A stretch of DNA of 42,052 nucleotides from Hyphomicrobiales bacterium (GCA_025356415.1 JANXTB010000125.1:1-42052); one strand, 5' to 3'. Positions 25,113 through 33,368 are shown, numbered from the stretch's first letter. Numbers and translations: made by a program. Notes: a model not told the origin generated them from the letters alone.

Positions 25113-26468
25113 TCAGCGGGCCGCGCCGGTCGCGGGCTGCGCGGAGCCTGCGGTCACAGGCGCCGTGGACCTTGGCATCAACAACATCGCGATAGAAGCA
25201 AGCACCGCGGGGATTGCGCAGGCCATGAAGACCCCGCTGTTGGTCCAATGCAGCGCCAGCAGGAATGCTGCGATGAGCGGCCCGACGATCGATCCCATGC
25301 GGCCGAGCGCCAACCCCCAGCCGAGCCCGGTTGAACGCGCGGACGTCGGATAGAATGCAGCTGCATAGCCGTTCACGCCGGTGACCGACGCGATCAGGAA
25401 GAAGCCCGCGCAGAATACAGTCACGAAGACCAGGTAGATGCTGGAGCTCACGAGGCCCGTCAGGATGATGAAAGCCGCCATGCCCAGGAACGTCGCAGCC
25501 AATGCGAAATTCCCTTTCTTGTCGACGAAGTGACCGAGGGCGAGGCCGCCAACCAGACCGCCGATCTGGAAGAGCGCCGTCGACGCGACTGCTTCACGAG
25601 CGCTCGCGCCCGCCGAGGACATCAGCGTCGGCAGCCATTGCGCCAGCAGGAACAGATCGAGGATGCCCATGAAGAAGGCGACCCACAGGAGAACCGTCCC
25701 GACGGCGCGTCCATCGGCGAACAACTTGCGCACGGGAACGCCGCTTTCGCGCACGTCTTCCACCGTAAAGCGCGTCGCCTGCACGTTCGGAATGTCAGGT
25801 GCGATGCGTGTGACAATGTCGCGAAGCGCCTTGGACGAGCCGTCCTGCAAGGCAAGCCAACGGGGCGACTCGCGAAGCACGAAAAGCAAAAGCACGGCGA
25901 GGCACAACGGAAGCAGCGCGCCGGCCCAGAGAACCGAACGCCAGCCATAAAGCGAGATCAGTTCGGCGGACATGAACGCGCCGAGCGACGAGCCTACCGG
26001 ATTGGCGAGCGACACTAGCATGACCATCGAGCCGCGACGCTGTTCGGGCGCATAGTCGGACGCCATCGTCAGCGCGGTCGGGATGCCCCCGCCGAGACCA
26101 ATGCCGGTAAGAAACCGCCAGACCATAAGCTCATTAAGCGTTGACGACTGAGCGGCCGCGATCGAGAACAAGCCGAAGATGCTGACCGAGATCAGGATGG
26201 CGATCTTGCGGCCGAAGCGATCGGCCACGGGGCTGATCAGGAATGACCCTAGAAAAAGGCCGAACAGGCCGGCGCTGAAGACCGGACCAAGCGCGGGACG
26301 CTGCACCTTGAATTCAGCGATGAGCGCCGGCCCGATAAAACCAATGGACTGTGTGTCAAAACCATCCACGGCAACGATGAGCGCGCAGAGCGCGATCATG
26401 CCGATCTGAAACTTGCTCAGCTTTTTTCGGTTCATCACCGAACTTAGTTCTATGGCTGCATCGCTCAT
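25113..26468 (-). CDS. MFS transporter, aromatic acid:H+ symporter type
   Basis: About 451 residues with twelve predicted membrane segments. The AAHS signature DGFDTQSIGFIGPAL sits in helix 1 (near 34-48); the loop 2-3 motif appears as PVADRFGRKIAI, and helix 4 has RFLTGIGLGGGIPTAL. The intramembrane Asp of DGFD is needed for acid transport in PcaK, BenK and NicT relatives (known). It should import an aromatic or heteroaromatic acid with protons across the inner membrane. It is the first gene of the minus-strand cluster, has its own terminator and carries an operator palindrome 82 bases before its start. Confidence 0.9.
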   Translation of the reverse strand: MSDAAIELSSVMNRKKLSKFQIGMIALCALIVAVDGFDTQSIGFIGPALIAEFKVQRPALGPVFSAGLFGLFLGSFLISPVADRFGRKIAILISVSIFGLFSIAAAQSSTLNELMVWRFLTGIGLGGGIPTALTMASDYAPEQRRGSMVMLVSLANPVGSSLGAFMSAELISLYGWRSVLWAGALLPLCLAVLLLFVLRESPRWLALQDGSSKALRDIVTRIAPDIPNVQATRFTVEDVRESGVPVRKLFADGRAVGTVLLWVAFFMGILDLFLLAQWLPTLMSSAGASAREAVASTALFQIGGLVGGLALGHFVDKKGNFALAATFLGMAAFIILTGLVSSSIYLVFVTVFCAGFFLIASVTGVNGYAAAFYPTSARSTGLGWGLALGRMGSIVGPLIAAFLLALHWTNSGVFMACAIPAVLASIAMLLMPRSTAPVTAGSAQPATGAAR

Positions 26469-26549
26469 GTGACCCTCGGGCTCTCGCCGCTCGCCGGCGG
26501 CAACTGACGAGTTGGAATACGTCGTTCAAATGCGCCGCGACCCCTGATG

Positions 26550-26563
26550 TTGTCCGGACAACC
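26550..26563. promoter_or_regulatory. GTTGTCCGGACAAC operator palindrome
   Basis: Perfect 14-bp palindrome upstream of the MFS gene, containing the TGTCCGGACA core found before the monooxygenase gene (23074-23083) and, with one change, before gntR (25019-25028). The pattern resembles GntR-family operators. Confidence 0.6.
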
Positions 26564-27048
26564 TGATAGTGGCGCCTCGTCAGCGAGTGTCAAGCGAGGA
26601 TAAGCGGACCTGTTGACCAACGTTTATTCGTCAGCGTCGACCTGTTGAGCAAATTGCAGCACGTTTGCTCGTGATGAGAAATTTTCAGCCAAACTGATCG
26701 AGTCTTCCGCAAATCGACCGAGTTGCACTCGAGCGCTGACGTGTTCGAAGACGAGGTGAACGGCGCGAGAACGACCGAGGCCGAGGCTCCCTGGCGGTCG
26801 CGTGAAAGAATGCAACTGGGCTGTTTCACGGGCTGATGATGTCCGCTTCTGGCGCAAAACGGACATCACGACAGGCAAGCCTAGAAGCGTCTGTGAGACG
26901 TCCTTCGCCGGATCACCGAGCAGATATTCACCGTCCGCATTCGTCCGCTGCTAGGCCGACGCCATAGGTGACGGATTCAGTGCGGCTGCAAACTTCAAAA
27001 GGCAAAGGAAGCCTCTGCGATTGAACCCTCCGCACGACCTGGGCTCAA
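26564..27048. other. Gene-free stretch with a dispersed repeat
   Basis: About 480 bases with no convincing gene on either strand. Small frames here translate the palindromic repeat at 26839-26866 and show no protein character. It probably separates the catabolic cluster from the next group. Confidence 0.5.
26839..26866. repeat. Third copy of the short palindromic repeat
   Basis: A 28-bp imperfect palindrome with atgtccg / cggacat ends, nearly the same as the copy at 5915-5940, sharing the internal gcttctggcgcaaa. See the pair at 5915-5973. Confidence 0.7.
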
Positions 27049-27288
27049 CTAAGCGCGTTTCCGCCAACGGTCAGGCGTCAAGCCGACGCTCTTTGAACCG
27101 CAACCCGTGCATGAGTATCGTTTCAAACGCGCGATGTCGGGGAAAGGCGTGTCGTCAGGCAGCCGTAATGCATCCCACGAAACGCGGACCGAGCGACCGC
27201 ATCCGGGGCAGGAAACCAAGACGCCGTCGATCCCCTCTAAATGCAAGTGAGAAATGCTAGGCGGGGGAGGCCGATTTTGGGTCTTCAT
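27049..27288 (-). CDS. Small zinc-ribbon protein of unknown function
   Basis: About 79 residues with two CxxC knuckles, SCPGCGRS near 27-34 and SCTGCGSKS near 59-67, separated by about 28 residues, which should form one zinc ribbon. The rest is basic and hydrophilic. The layout matches small hypothetical proteins common in Bradyrhizobium-like genomes as I recall. It starts at ATG 27288 with GAGATG upstream. Function unknown; nucleic-acid binding is possible. Confidence 0.65.
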   Translation of the reverse strand: MKTQNRPPPPSISHLHLEGIDGVLVSCPGCGRSVRVSWDALRLPDDTPFPDIARLKRYSCTGCGSKSVGLTPDRWRKRA

Positions 27289-27402
27289 AGATCATCTCGC
27301 GACAATTCTGGGCGGGCCAACGATGTACATTCCGCCCATGTAATTCCTAAGGTCGCGTGAATACCGTGCGGAACCGCTTCATTTTGAAGATAAAAGCTAA
27401 CA

Positions 27403-27525
27403 CTATCTCTTTGCGCTGGTGACCGTCTTCCCTCGGTAGAAGTCGAAAACGGTGTCGGCCGCCGCCGGACCCGCAGTGACGATGGGCACGCACAAAGCCG
27501 CAAGTAGTCGGAATATTCCGGCCAT
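27403..27525 (-). pseudogene. Truncated Bug receptor gene, N-terminal end only
   Basis: Forty codons from ATG 27525 to a TAG at 27405-27403. They encode a signal peptide (MAGIFRLLAALCVPIVTAGPAAAD) and then TVFDFYRGKTVT, the exact start of a mature Bug-type receptor of the FYxGK class, after which the frame turns to unrelated sequence and stops. A strong GGGAGGG ribosome site lies upstream, and the gene begins 26 bases after the intact receptor on the same strand, so it was probably a tandem receptor gene whose body was lost. Confidence 0.65.
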
Positions 27526-27550
27526 GACGCCCTCCCGGCGACTGATCGAG

Positions 27551-28579
27551 TCAGTAGTACTTATCCAATACGACGTGCCTTATTTCGCGCAGCTGTTCGG
27601 GGGTGATCTTCTCGCCCAGAAGACCATTGATCAACGCCGCGACTTCGTCTGGCGGAGCATATTGAACCGGCTGCCCCTTGCTCGCGAATTCGGCTGCGAC
27701 GTCCGGATCCAGCAATGTGTCGCGAACGACGTCTCGCAGATAGGCGAGGCGCCCCTGCTCCATCCCTGGCGGAACCATGATCACGCGCCCGAGGCGGCGC
27801 AGGTCTTCACGGAAATCGATCCACCATGCCGCGTTAGCGTCGAGTGAGGCGATATCGAAGAGGCTCGGCGTATCCGGCATGAGGCTCGACCTGTCCCGGC
27901 CCACGAAGAAGAGCGCCTTTAACTGGCCGCTCCGGGCGTAATGGACGCTAGTGTCGTCGACGAGGACCGTAGAATCCGTTTCGCGGTTGATGATCGCAAG
28001 CGCGATTGTCTTGGAGGACTGATACCCGATCGCCAGCTTGCACGGCAGTTTCATCGCGTGACAGAGGATCGCGATCGTGTCCGCAACGCCGTCGGTCTTG
28101 CCATTGACAGAAAACCAGATCGGCTTTTCAGGCTTGAGGAACTTCGGCGCTGACGAAAAGGGCCCCTCAGGGTGAACGAGCACTGCGCGGGGCGCCGAAT
28201 TGACGCGCGCCAGGATCGGGAAGGTTCGCAGATCGAAACGCGCGCCGGGCTCGTCCAGCATTTTGCCGAATGTCGCGCCCTCGGCTGGGGCCAGAATCAT
28301 GGTTAGCCCGTCGGGCGCCGCCTGCCATACATGGTTCATCGCGATGAGCATGCCCGCGCCAGGCCGGTTTTCGACCACCACCTTCGCGCTAAGTTTTTTC
28401 TCGAGATGCGGCGCCATCATGCGGGCGTAGAGGTCGTAGCCGCCACCAGGGCCGCCGCCCACAACGAAGCGGATGATCTTGTCCTTGAAGAAAACTGATT
28501 CGGGATTCTCCGCAGCCTGTCCAATATCGGGAACCAGAGCGAAAAAAATCGCGCACAGCCCAAGAAACCCTCGGCGCAT
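27551..28579 (-). CDS. Bug/TctC-like periplasmic solute receptor
   Basis: About 342 residues: signal peptide MRRGFLGLCAIFFALVPDIGQA, then FFKDKIIRFVVGGGPGGGYDLYAR and VVENRPGAGMLIA, the binding loops of the family. The pattern is of the same FF/FY class as the receptor at 9195-10232. The ATG at 28579 has GGGGAG 8 bases upstream. It is followed by the truncated receptor at 27403-27525 and no transporter or catabolic gene is in the same unit. Ligand unknown, probably a carboxylate. Confidence 0.85.
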   Translation of the reverse strand: MRRGFLGLCAIFFALVPDIGQAAENPESVFFKDKIIRFVVGGGPGGGYDLYARMMAPHLEKKLSAKVVVENRPGAGMLIAMNHVWQAAPDGLTMILAPAEGATFGKMLDEPGARFDLRTFPILARVNSAPRAVLVHPEGPFSSAPKFLKPEKPIWFSVNGKTDGVADTIAILCHAMKLPCKLAIGYQSSKTIALAIINRETDSTVLVDDTSVHYARSGQLKALFFVGRDRSSLMPDTPSLFDIASLDANAAWWIDFREDLRRLGRVIMVPPGMEQGRLAYLRDVVRDTLLDPDVAAEFASKGQPVQYAPPDEVAALINGLLGEKITPEQLREIRHVVLDKYY

Positions 28580-29099
28580 GAAGCTATCTCCCCGGTCGGA
28601 AGCCTGTCCCGGCTTCTCGAGAAGGAAATGATCCGCCGGGCGGCTTTTGAAGTCAAACGGCCCACCTCGCAGGCGCCTTCGGTGGATACGCGATGCCGGA
28701 CCTGGCAGCCGCGAGACGGAGCGCGTGCGCTACAATAGAACCATCGCATTTGGTCGATGTGCCAAGGAGGCATAGCCGTTTTGGACGCGTAACTACCTAC
28801 GGAGCTAGATTGCCTTTACCGGCATCTAGAAACTCTCCCGTTTGTGGCGAGTGCAAACGCCGATGCTTCGTGATCGCCAACGGCAATCATTGATCTAGAG
28901 GCTCAGGAGCCTGCAATGTTCTGGCCCACTCGCCACAAATCCCTAGCCGGGACGAAAGCCTTGATCTCGATCGTGGTCATTTCATCCATCGAAGCAGCTC
29001 GATCTACAATGCCTGTCCGTGCCGATCAGCAAGCAAATTCCAGTCTGCATCCATCCACGGGAGCCATAGTATCGGCCCTGTCCGTCGCGGCGGCCGTTT
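28580..29099. other. Gene-poor stretch with a spaced inverted repeat
   Basis: About 520 bases without a secure gene. It contains a perfect 13-bp inverted repeat, tttgtggcgagtg (28841-28853) and cactcgccacaaa (28927-28939), 73 bases apart. A 68-codon frame at 28916-29122 with a hydrophobic stretch overlaps the next gene and is too weak to call. Confidence 0.45.
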
Positions 29100-29555
29100 T
29101 CATCCCGCAAGCTCATCAATAAACTCCGCGAATTGCGGATTGAACCGCTTGCGTATTTCCGACCAGCAGGCGCGCGCTCCGGTCGAGGCCATCACGGCCT
29201 TTGTGCTTTCACGTATTCCGAACCAGTGCTGCTCGTGCAGCATGTGGGTCTCTGTCTGGAAGAACACGCTCTCGGCACGGCGCAGGAAGCTCAGGAGCAT
29301 GAACATGTATTGCACTTGCTCTACTTCATCGAGCTTCTGAAAGTCTCTGCCGCCTCGCAGATAGAGGCCGCTGAGGCTTTTATCTTTCGCAATGTCGAAG
29401 GAAATGGCCGCGAAGGAATTGACGACTTGCTGGAACGCGGTGGCGCGGACCTCTCTGGTGTTGTTCCTGATCTGGAGCGCGGCGTAAATGACGGTGAAGA
29501 TCACGCCTATCCCGCTGAGCGCGGTGCTGAGTGACGCAAGGTCCTGCAAGCTCAT
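29100..29555 (-). CDS. Unknown membrane-anchored protein
   Basis: About 151 residues. One N-terminal transmembrane helix (LSTALSGIGVIFTVIYAALQI, near 8-28) is followed by a mostly helical soluble part with ALQIRNNTREVRATAFQQVV and an HEQHWFGI segment. Similar small proteins with this anchor and an N-N-T-R-E linker are common hypothetical proteins in proteobacteria. The start at 29555 has GGAGG 5 bases upstream. Function not recognised. Confidence 0.6.
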   Translation of the reverse strand: MSLQDLASLSTALSGIGVIFTVIYAALQIRNNTREVRATAFQQVVNSFAAISFDIAKDKSLSGLYLRGGRDFQKLDEVEQVQYMFMLLSFLRRAESVFFQTETHMLHEQHWFGIRESTKAVMASTGARACWSEIRKRFNPQFAEFIDELAG

Positions 29556-29704
29556 TCTTGCCTCCCGTGCTCGTCAATTCTTGCCAGTAGACTAAACCTA
29601 AGTTGTTCGGGGTGTGAAGCTTGTCTGGCGCCCTCGCCCATTGCATTCAGGCAACGCCTCTGCTCTCACTGGTCCACAGGCGCCTTTTGAAATCAGGAAC
29701 CAGC

Positions 29705-30238
29705 ATGACCATGGACATTTCATCGCCGGCACAAGCGCCGCCGTCGCGGCTCAAACATTTCTATCGCTTCCACGCGCCACACGAGCATCTCGAACCGGTT
29801 TTCGGCAACGACTGGTTCGCCCTGAGGGCCGAAGCATTCGCGCGTTTCTTCGGGACGCCGACATTCCTGATCGGGCAGACTGTCGCCGTCTCGGTGTGGA
29901 TTCTTCTGAACGTTCTTGGCATCGTTTCTTTTGACATCTATCCGTTCATCCTCTTGAACCTCGCCTTCAGTCTGCAGGCCGCCTATGCCGCGCCGCTGAT
30001 TCTCCTTGCGCAGACACGCCAGTCGGACAGGGACAAGGCGCATTCGCGCGCGGATGCGCAACACCGCGAGGAGCTTCATCTTGCGAGCGAGGAAAGGCAG
30101 AAGGTGGCTGAAACACAAACCTCCTTGCTTCTGGAATTGATGCGACAAAACACAGCCATGACGGAGAACATCAAGGCGCTCACCGAACGTGTCGCATCCT
30201 TGACGCTCGAAGTTCATAAAAGCGTCTGCACGAAGTAA
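29705..30238 (+). CDS. DUF1003 membrane protein
   Basis: About 177 residues: two close membrane helices near 60-105 (FLIGQTVAVSVWILLNVLG; PFILLNLAFSLQAAYAAPLILLAQTRQ) and then a long charged coiled coil to the end (RQSDRDKAHSRADAQHREELHLA...). The NLAFSxQAAYAAPLILLAQxRQxxRDK pattern is the DUF1003 signature. The function is unknown. The ATG at 29705 has AGGA 7 bases upstream. It is followed 12 bases later by the metal transporter gene, so the two probably form an operon. Confidence 0.85.
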   Translation: MTMDISSPAQAPPSRLKHFYRFHAPHEHLEPVFGNDWFALRAEAFARFFGTPTFLIGQTVAVSVWILLNVLGIVSFDIYPFILLNLAFSLQAAYAAPLILLAQTRQSDRDKAHSRADAQHREELHLASEERQKVAETQTSLLLELMRQNTAMTENIKALTERVASLTLEVHKSVCTK

Positions 30239-30250
30239 CGAGGAAGTCGC

Positions 30251-31153
30251 ATGTCCGGCGCCACGAGTTCGAAATCAGTCATCTACGCTGCGCTCCTCGG
30301 CAATCTCGCAATCGCGGCGACCAAATGCGTCGCAGCCTTCTGGACGGGATCGAGCGCGATGCTCAGCGAGGCGGTGCATTCGCTGGTCGATACATCCAAC
30401 CAGGGCGTCCTGCTCTACGGCTTGCGCCGCGCCGCGCGGCCTGCGGATGAAAAGCATCCGTTCGGCTATGGCATGGAAATCTACTTCTGGTCGTTCGTCG
30501 TTGCGCTTTTCATTTTTGCGCTGGGCGGCGCGGTTTCCGTTTACGAGGGGATCTTGCACGTCCTAGATCCCGAGCCAGTTGAAAGCCCGCATGTCGCTTA
30601 CCTCGTGCTGATCGCCAGCATGATCTTCGAGGCGCTGTCCTTTCGCGTCGCCTGGCGCGAGATGCGCGAGCGCTATCCGCATCTCGGGCCTTGGGCCGCG
30701 ATCCGGTCGAGCAAGGATCCGAGCGTCTTTGCCGTCCTGCTGGAGGATGCCGCGGCATTGGCCGGCCTCGCGCTGGCGCTTGCGGGCTTGAGCCTCGCGC
30801 AATGGCTGCAGGACCCGCGTTTCGATGGCATTGCGTCCATCGCCATCGGCCTGCTGCTTGTCTTCACTGCGGCCATCCTGTCGCGCGAAGTGCTGAGCCT
30901 GATGACCGGCGAAAGCGCATCCAGGGAAGTGCTGGGCCTCGTCAGGAATGTCCTGAACGCAGATGCGCGCGTGACAAGCGCGCCCGAGATCCTGAGCCTG
31001 CATCTGGGCCCCAATAATATCCTGCTCGCCATCTCGATCGATTTCGACGATGCGCTGACGAGCCCGGAGATCGAGGCGACCGCGCATGATCTCACCGCGG
31101 CGCTAAGCAAATCTCACCCGGCGATCACGCGCGTCTATCTCCGGCCAGCGTAA
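30251..31153 (+). CDS. Cation diffusion facilitator-family transporter
   Basis: About 300 residues with about six membrane helices and a C-terminal cytoplasmic domain. The first metal half-site is the H...D of AVHSLVDTSNQG (helix II); the second, usually HxxxD, appears as LLEDAAALAGL (E-D) in helix V. This is the pattern of the SLC30A9-like/CDF branch with weaker metal assignment, so the ion (Zn, Co, Mn) cannot be given. The HPFGYGMEIYFWSF segment is typical of the branch. It exports divalent cations against protons in known relatives. Confidence 0.88.
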   Translation: MSGATSSKSVIYAALLGNLAIAATKCVAAFWTGSSAMLSEAVHSLVDTSNQGVLLYGLRRAARPADEKHPFGYGMEIYFWSFVVALFIFALGGAVSVYEGILHVLDPEPVESPHVAYLVLIASMIFEALSFRVAWREMRERYPHLGPWAAIRSSKDPSVFAVLLEDAAALAGLALALAGLSLAQWLQDPRFDGIASIAIGLLLVFTAAILSREVLSLMTGESASREVLGLVRNVLNADARVTSAPEILSLHLGPNNILLAISIDFDDALTSPEIEATAHDLTAALSKSHPAITRVYLRPA

Positions 31154-31173
31154 AAAACGCTTGCGGTGCAGCG

Positions 31174-31890
31174 CTAGACTGTCTTCTTCGCCAGCCCGAT
31201 CACATGCTCGCGCATGAGCACTTCCGCGCGCCAGCCCTCGCCAGCGGCGATGAGCTGGTAGAGGCGGTGATGATCGTCATGCCGGCGGCGCACGTCGTCA
31301 TGCTTGAATGATACGATATGGCGATGCGTCGAGCCCGGCATGTTGAGCGTGAGACGCACGGCTTCCATCAGCATGCGGCTTTGCGCGGCGGCGAGGATGG
31401 CGTCGTGGAACATGACGTTCATGGCGCGATAGGCGATGAGGTCGCCCTCGGTCAGAATGTCGTGCTGAAGAATGACGTCGCCATCGCGCAACGCCTGCTC
31501 CATCGCGACGCGCTGTTCCTCGGCAAGCCCGCGCTCGGACGCCAAGCGGCACGCCAGCCCTTCGAGGCTTGCGCGAATCTGGTAAGCGTCGAGCACCGCC
31601 TGCATCGGAAATTCGCGCACGGTGAAACCGCGATTGTGCGCATAGTCAACGAGGCCTTCCGCCGCGAGCGCATGCAGCGCGGCGCGCGTCGGCGTGCGCG
31701 AGACGCCGAGCGCGCGTGACAGATGCACTTCGTTGATGCGCTCGCCCGGTGCGAATTGTCCCGTCAGGATCGACTCGCGCACCCGGTCAGCGGCGGAAAT
31801 GGAGCGGGGCGCGGAACGTGCAGCCTCCTCGACACCCTCGATCTCGAGCGTCTCCGAAAGTGTGGCGCCTGGCGGTCCATGCTCGCTCAT
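31174..31890 (-). CDS. GntR-family regulator with FCD ligand domain (FadR type)
   Basis: About 238 residues: N-terminal winged helix (ADRVRESILTGQFAPGERINEVHLSRALGVSRTPTRAALHALAAEGLVDY, about 34-83) and an all-helical FCD domain after it. FCD metal-site residues are probably among Asp/His in FHDAIL, HRHIVSF and DDHHRLY. The ATG at 31890 with GAGGGG upstream is preferred over a GTG two codons earlier. It is divergent from the hydrolase/ABC-importer operon with about 230 bases between, so it most likely controls that operon in response to a carboxylate ligand. Confidence 0.88.
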   Translation of the reverse strand: MSEHGPPGATLSETLEIEGVEEAARSAPRSISAADRVRESILTGQFAPGERINEVHLSRALGVSRTPTRAALHALAAEGLVDYAHNRGFTVREFPMQAVLDAYQIRASLEGLACRLASERGLAEEQRVAMEQALRDGDVILQHDILTEGDLIAYRAMNVMFHDAILAAAQSRMLMEAVRLTLNMPGSTHRHIVSFKHDDVRRRHDDHHRLYQLIAAGEGWRAEVLMREHVIGLAKKTV

Positions 31891-32045
31891 ATTCACCCCT
31901 CGCTACCCCAAGTGAATACATCAGCGAGGATCAACCGAGCAAGTGCATGCTGGTGCGCATAAATTCGGCACGAAAGCCCGCGTTTTCGGCAGAATGCACG
32001 TGAAATATGGTCCACTTTGGCTCAAGCTGACATTATCATTCGCCA

Positions 32046-32059
32046 AACTGTGTGCAGTT
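32046..32059. promoter_or_regulatory. Inverted repeat in the gntR/catabolic operon gap
   Basis: AACTG-tgtg-CAGTT, 64 bases before the probable end of the leader of the plus-strand operon, lies between the divergent GntR gene and the hydrolase gene. It is the only clear dyad I see in the gap; an operator role is a guess. Confidence 0.3.
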
Positions 32060-32123
32060 CGATTGACAGAGCCACAATCCCGGGCGACGCTCCGGGGTGG
32101 CTTTCTTGGACCGGGACGAACGA

Positions 32124-33359
32124 ATGGCTTTGCTCGACGACGATAATGCGATCGAGGCGATCACCGAAAATCGGCAGGCGCATTATGAGCCCATGGGCTG
32201 GCATCATTGGCCGGAGCACCCGTGGCTTTCCTATCAATTCCGCCGGGGCCTCGGCGAAACGCAGGAAGGCGGCGGCGCCGTCTCCGAAGTGTTTCTCGCC
32301 GCCTCGCGGATGATTCCCGGCGATCTCGAAAGCTGGCACGCGGAATGGAAGCGCATCGGCGATTTCAACTGGACGCGCGGTCTCGAGGAAGAAGCCAAGG
32401 GCCACATCCGCACCGCGATGAACTGCTTCCTGCGCGCGGCTGATTATTATCGCCAGGCGGAGTTTCATCTGGAGCCCGACGATCCACGCCGCCTGCCGAC
32501 GTTCGAGCGCATGGAAGCGTGCAGCCACAAGTTTCTGCAATATCTGAACCCGCCCGGCGAGGTCGTCGACATTCCTTACGAGAACGGCGCTTCGCTGTGC
32601 GGATATTTCGTGCGCGCGCCCTTCCCCGGCGCCAAGCTGCCGGTGCTGATCTGCATGGGCGGGCTCGATTCCATCAAGGATGAAATGTGGTTCATGCAGG
32701 CGCACGGTTGCCTGCAGCGCGGCATTTCCGTGCTCATGGTCGACATGCCCGGACAGGGCGGCACCTTGCGCCGGCATGGCATCGTCAATCGCGTCGACAC
32801 CGAAGTCCCAGTCGGCAAATGCATCGACTGGCTCGTGGCGCGCGACGATGTCGACGCCTCGCGCATCGCCGTCTGTGGCTCATCATTGGGCGGCTATTAC
32901 GCGGCGCGCGCGGGCTGCTACGAGCCGCGCCTCGCCGCCTGCATTTCGCATGGCGCGATCTGGTCGATCACCGATATCTGGGGTGGCAAGGGCGAAGACT
33001 TCGGCCTCGCCATGCACATCAAATGGGTGTTCGGCACGCCCACCATGAAAGCCGCGATGGAAAAGGCCGAGCCCTTCACGCTGGAAGGCCATCTCGACCA
33101 CATGCGCTGCCCCTATCTCGTGCTGCATGGCGGGCATGACGTGCTCACCGTCTCCGCCTCGCGCAAGACATATGAATACGCCATAGCCAAAGGCGTGAAC
33201 GCGACGCTGCGGCTGACGGATGAAAACGAAACCGGCGCCGAACATTGCCAGCATGACAATCCGACCATCGGGCAGGAGATTTTGGCCGACTGGCTCGCCG
33301 ACGTGTTCAAGATCGACGAGCGCGCGCTGCTGAAAACCGGCTGGAACAATCTGATCTAG
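32124..33359 (+). CDS. Alpha/beta hydrolase, 2,6-dihydroxypseudooxynicotine-hydrolase-like
   Basis: About 411 residues; helical cap then alpha/beta core. Nucleophile Ser254 in CGSSLGGYYAARAG, Asp339 in LHGGHDVLT and His374 in GAEHCQHDN; ACYEPRLAACIS-like sequence after the elbow matches DHPON hydrolase strongly, including the Glu of EPRL that I recall as catalytically relevant there. It should split a C-C bond in a ring-derived ketone. It is closer to DHPON hydrolase than the related protein at 15261. The ATG at 32124 is preferred, with a GTG at 32097 as an alternative. First gene of the operon; the next starts 9 bases later with GGAGG. Confidence 0.82.
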   Translation: MALLDDDNAIEAITENRQAHYEPMGWHHWPEHPWLSYQFRRGLGETQEGGGAVSEVFLAASRMIPGDLESWHAEWKRIGDFNWTRGLEEEAKGHIRTAMNCFLRAADYYRQAEFHLEPDDPRRLPTFERMEACSHKFLQYLNPPGEVVDIPYENGASLCGYFVRAPFPGAKLPVLICMGGLDSIKDEMWFMQAHGCLQRGISVLMVDMPGQGGTLRRHGIVNRVDTEVPVGKCIDWLVARDDVDASRIAVCGSSLGGYYAARAGCYEPRLAACISHGAIWSITDIWGGKGEDFGLAMHIKWVFGTPTMKAAMEKAEPFTLEGHLDHMRCPYLVLHGGHDVLTVSASRKTYEYAIAKGVNATLRLTDENETGAEHCQHDNPTIGQEILADWLADVFKIDERALLKTGWNNLI

Positions 33360-33368
33360 GAGGGCGAC

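Noticed and set aside
27285-27503. 72-codon minus-strand frame between the zinc-ribbon gene and the receptor remnant
   Set aside because: No ribosome site, no motif, and it runs out of frame through the truncated receptor sequence.
28916-29122. 68-codon plus-strand frame with a hydrophobic start
   Set aside because: It has a GGAG before the ATG, but it overlaps the 3' end of the opposite gene, shows no family pattern and its hydrophobic stretch is weak.
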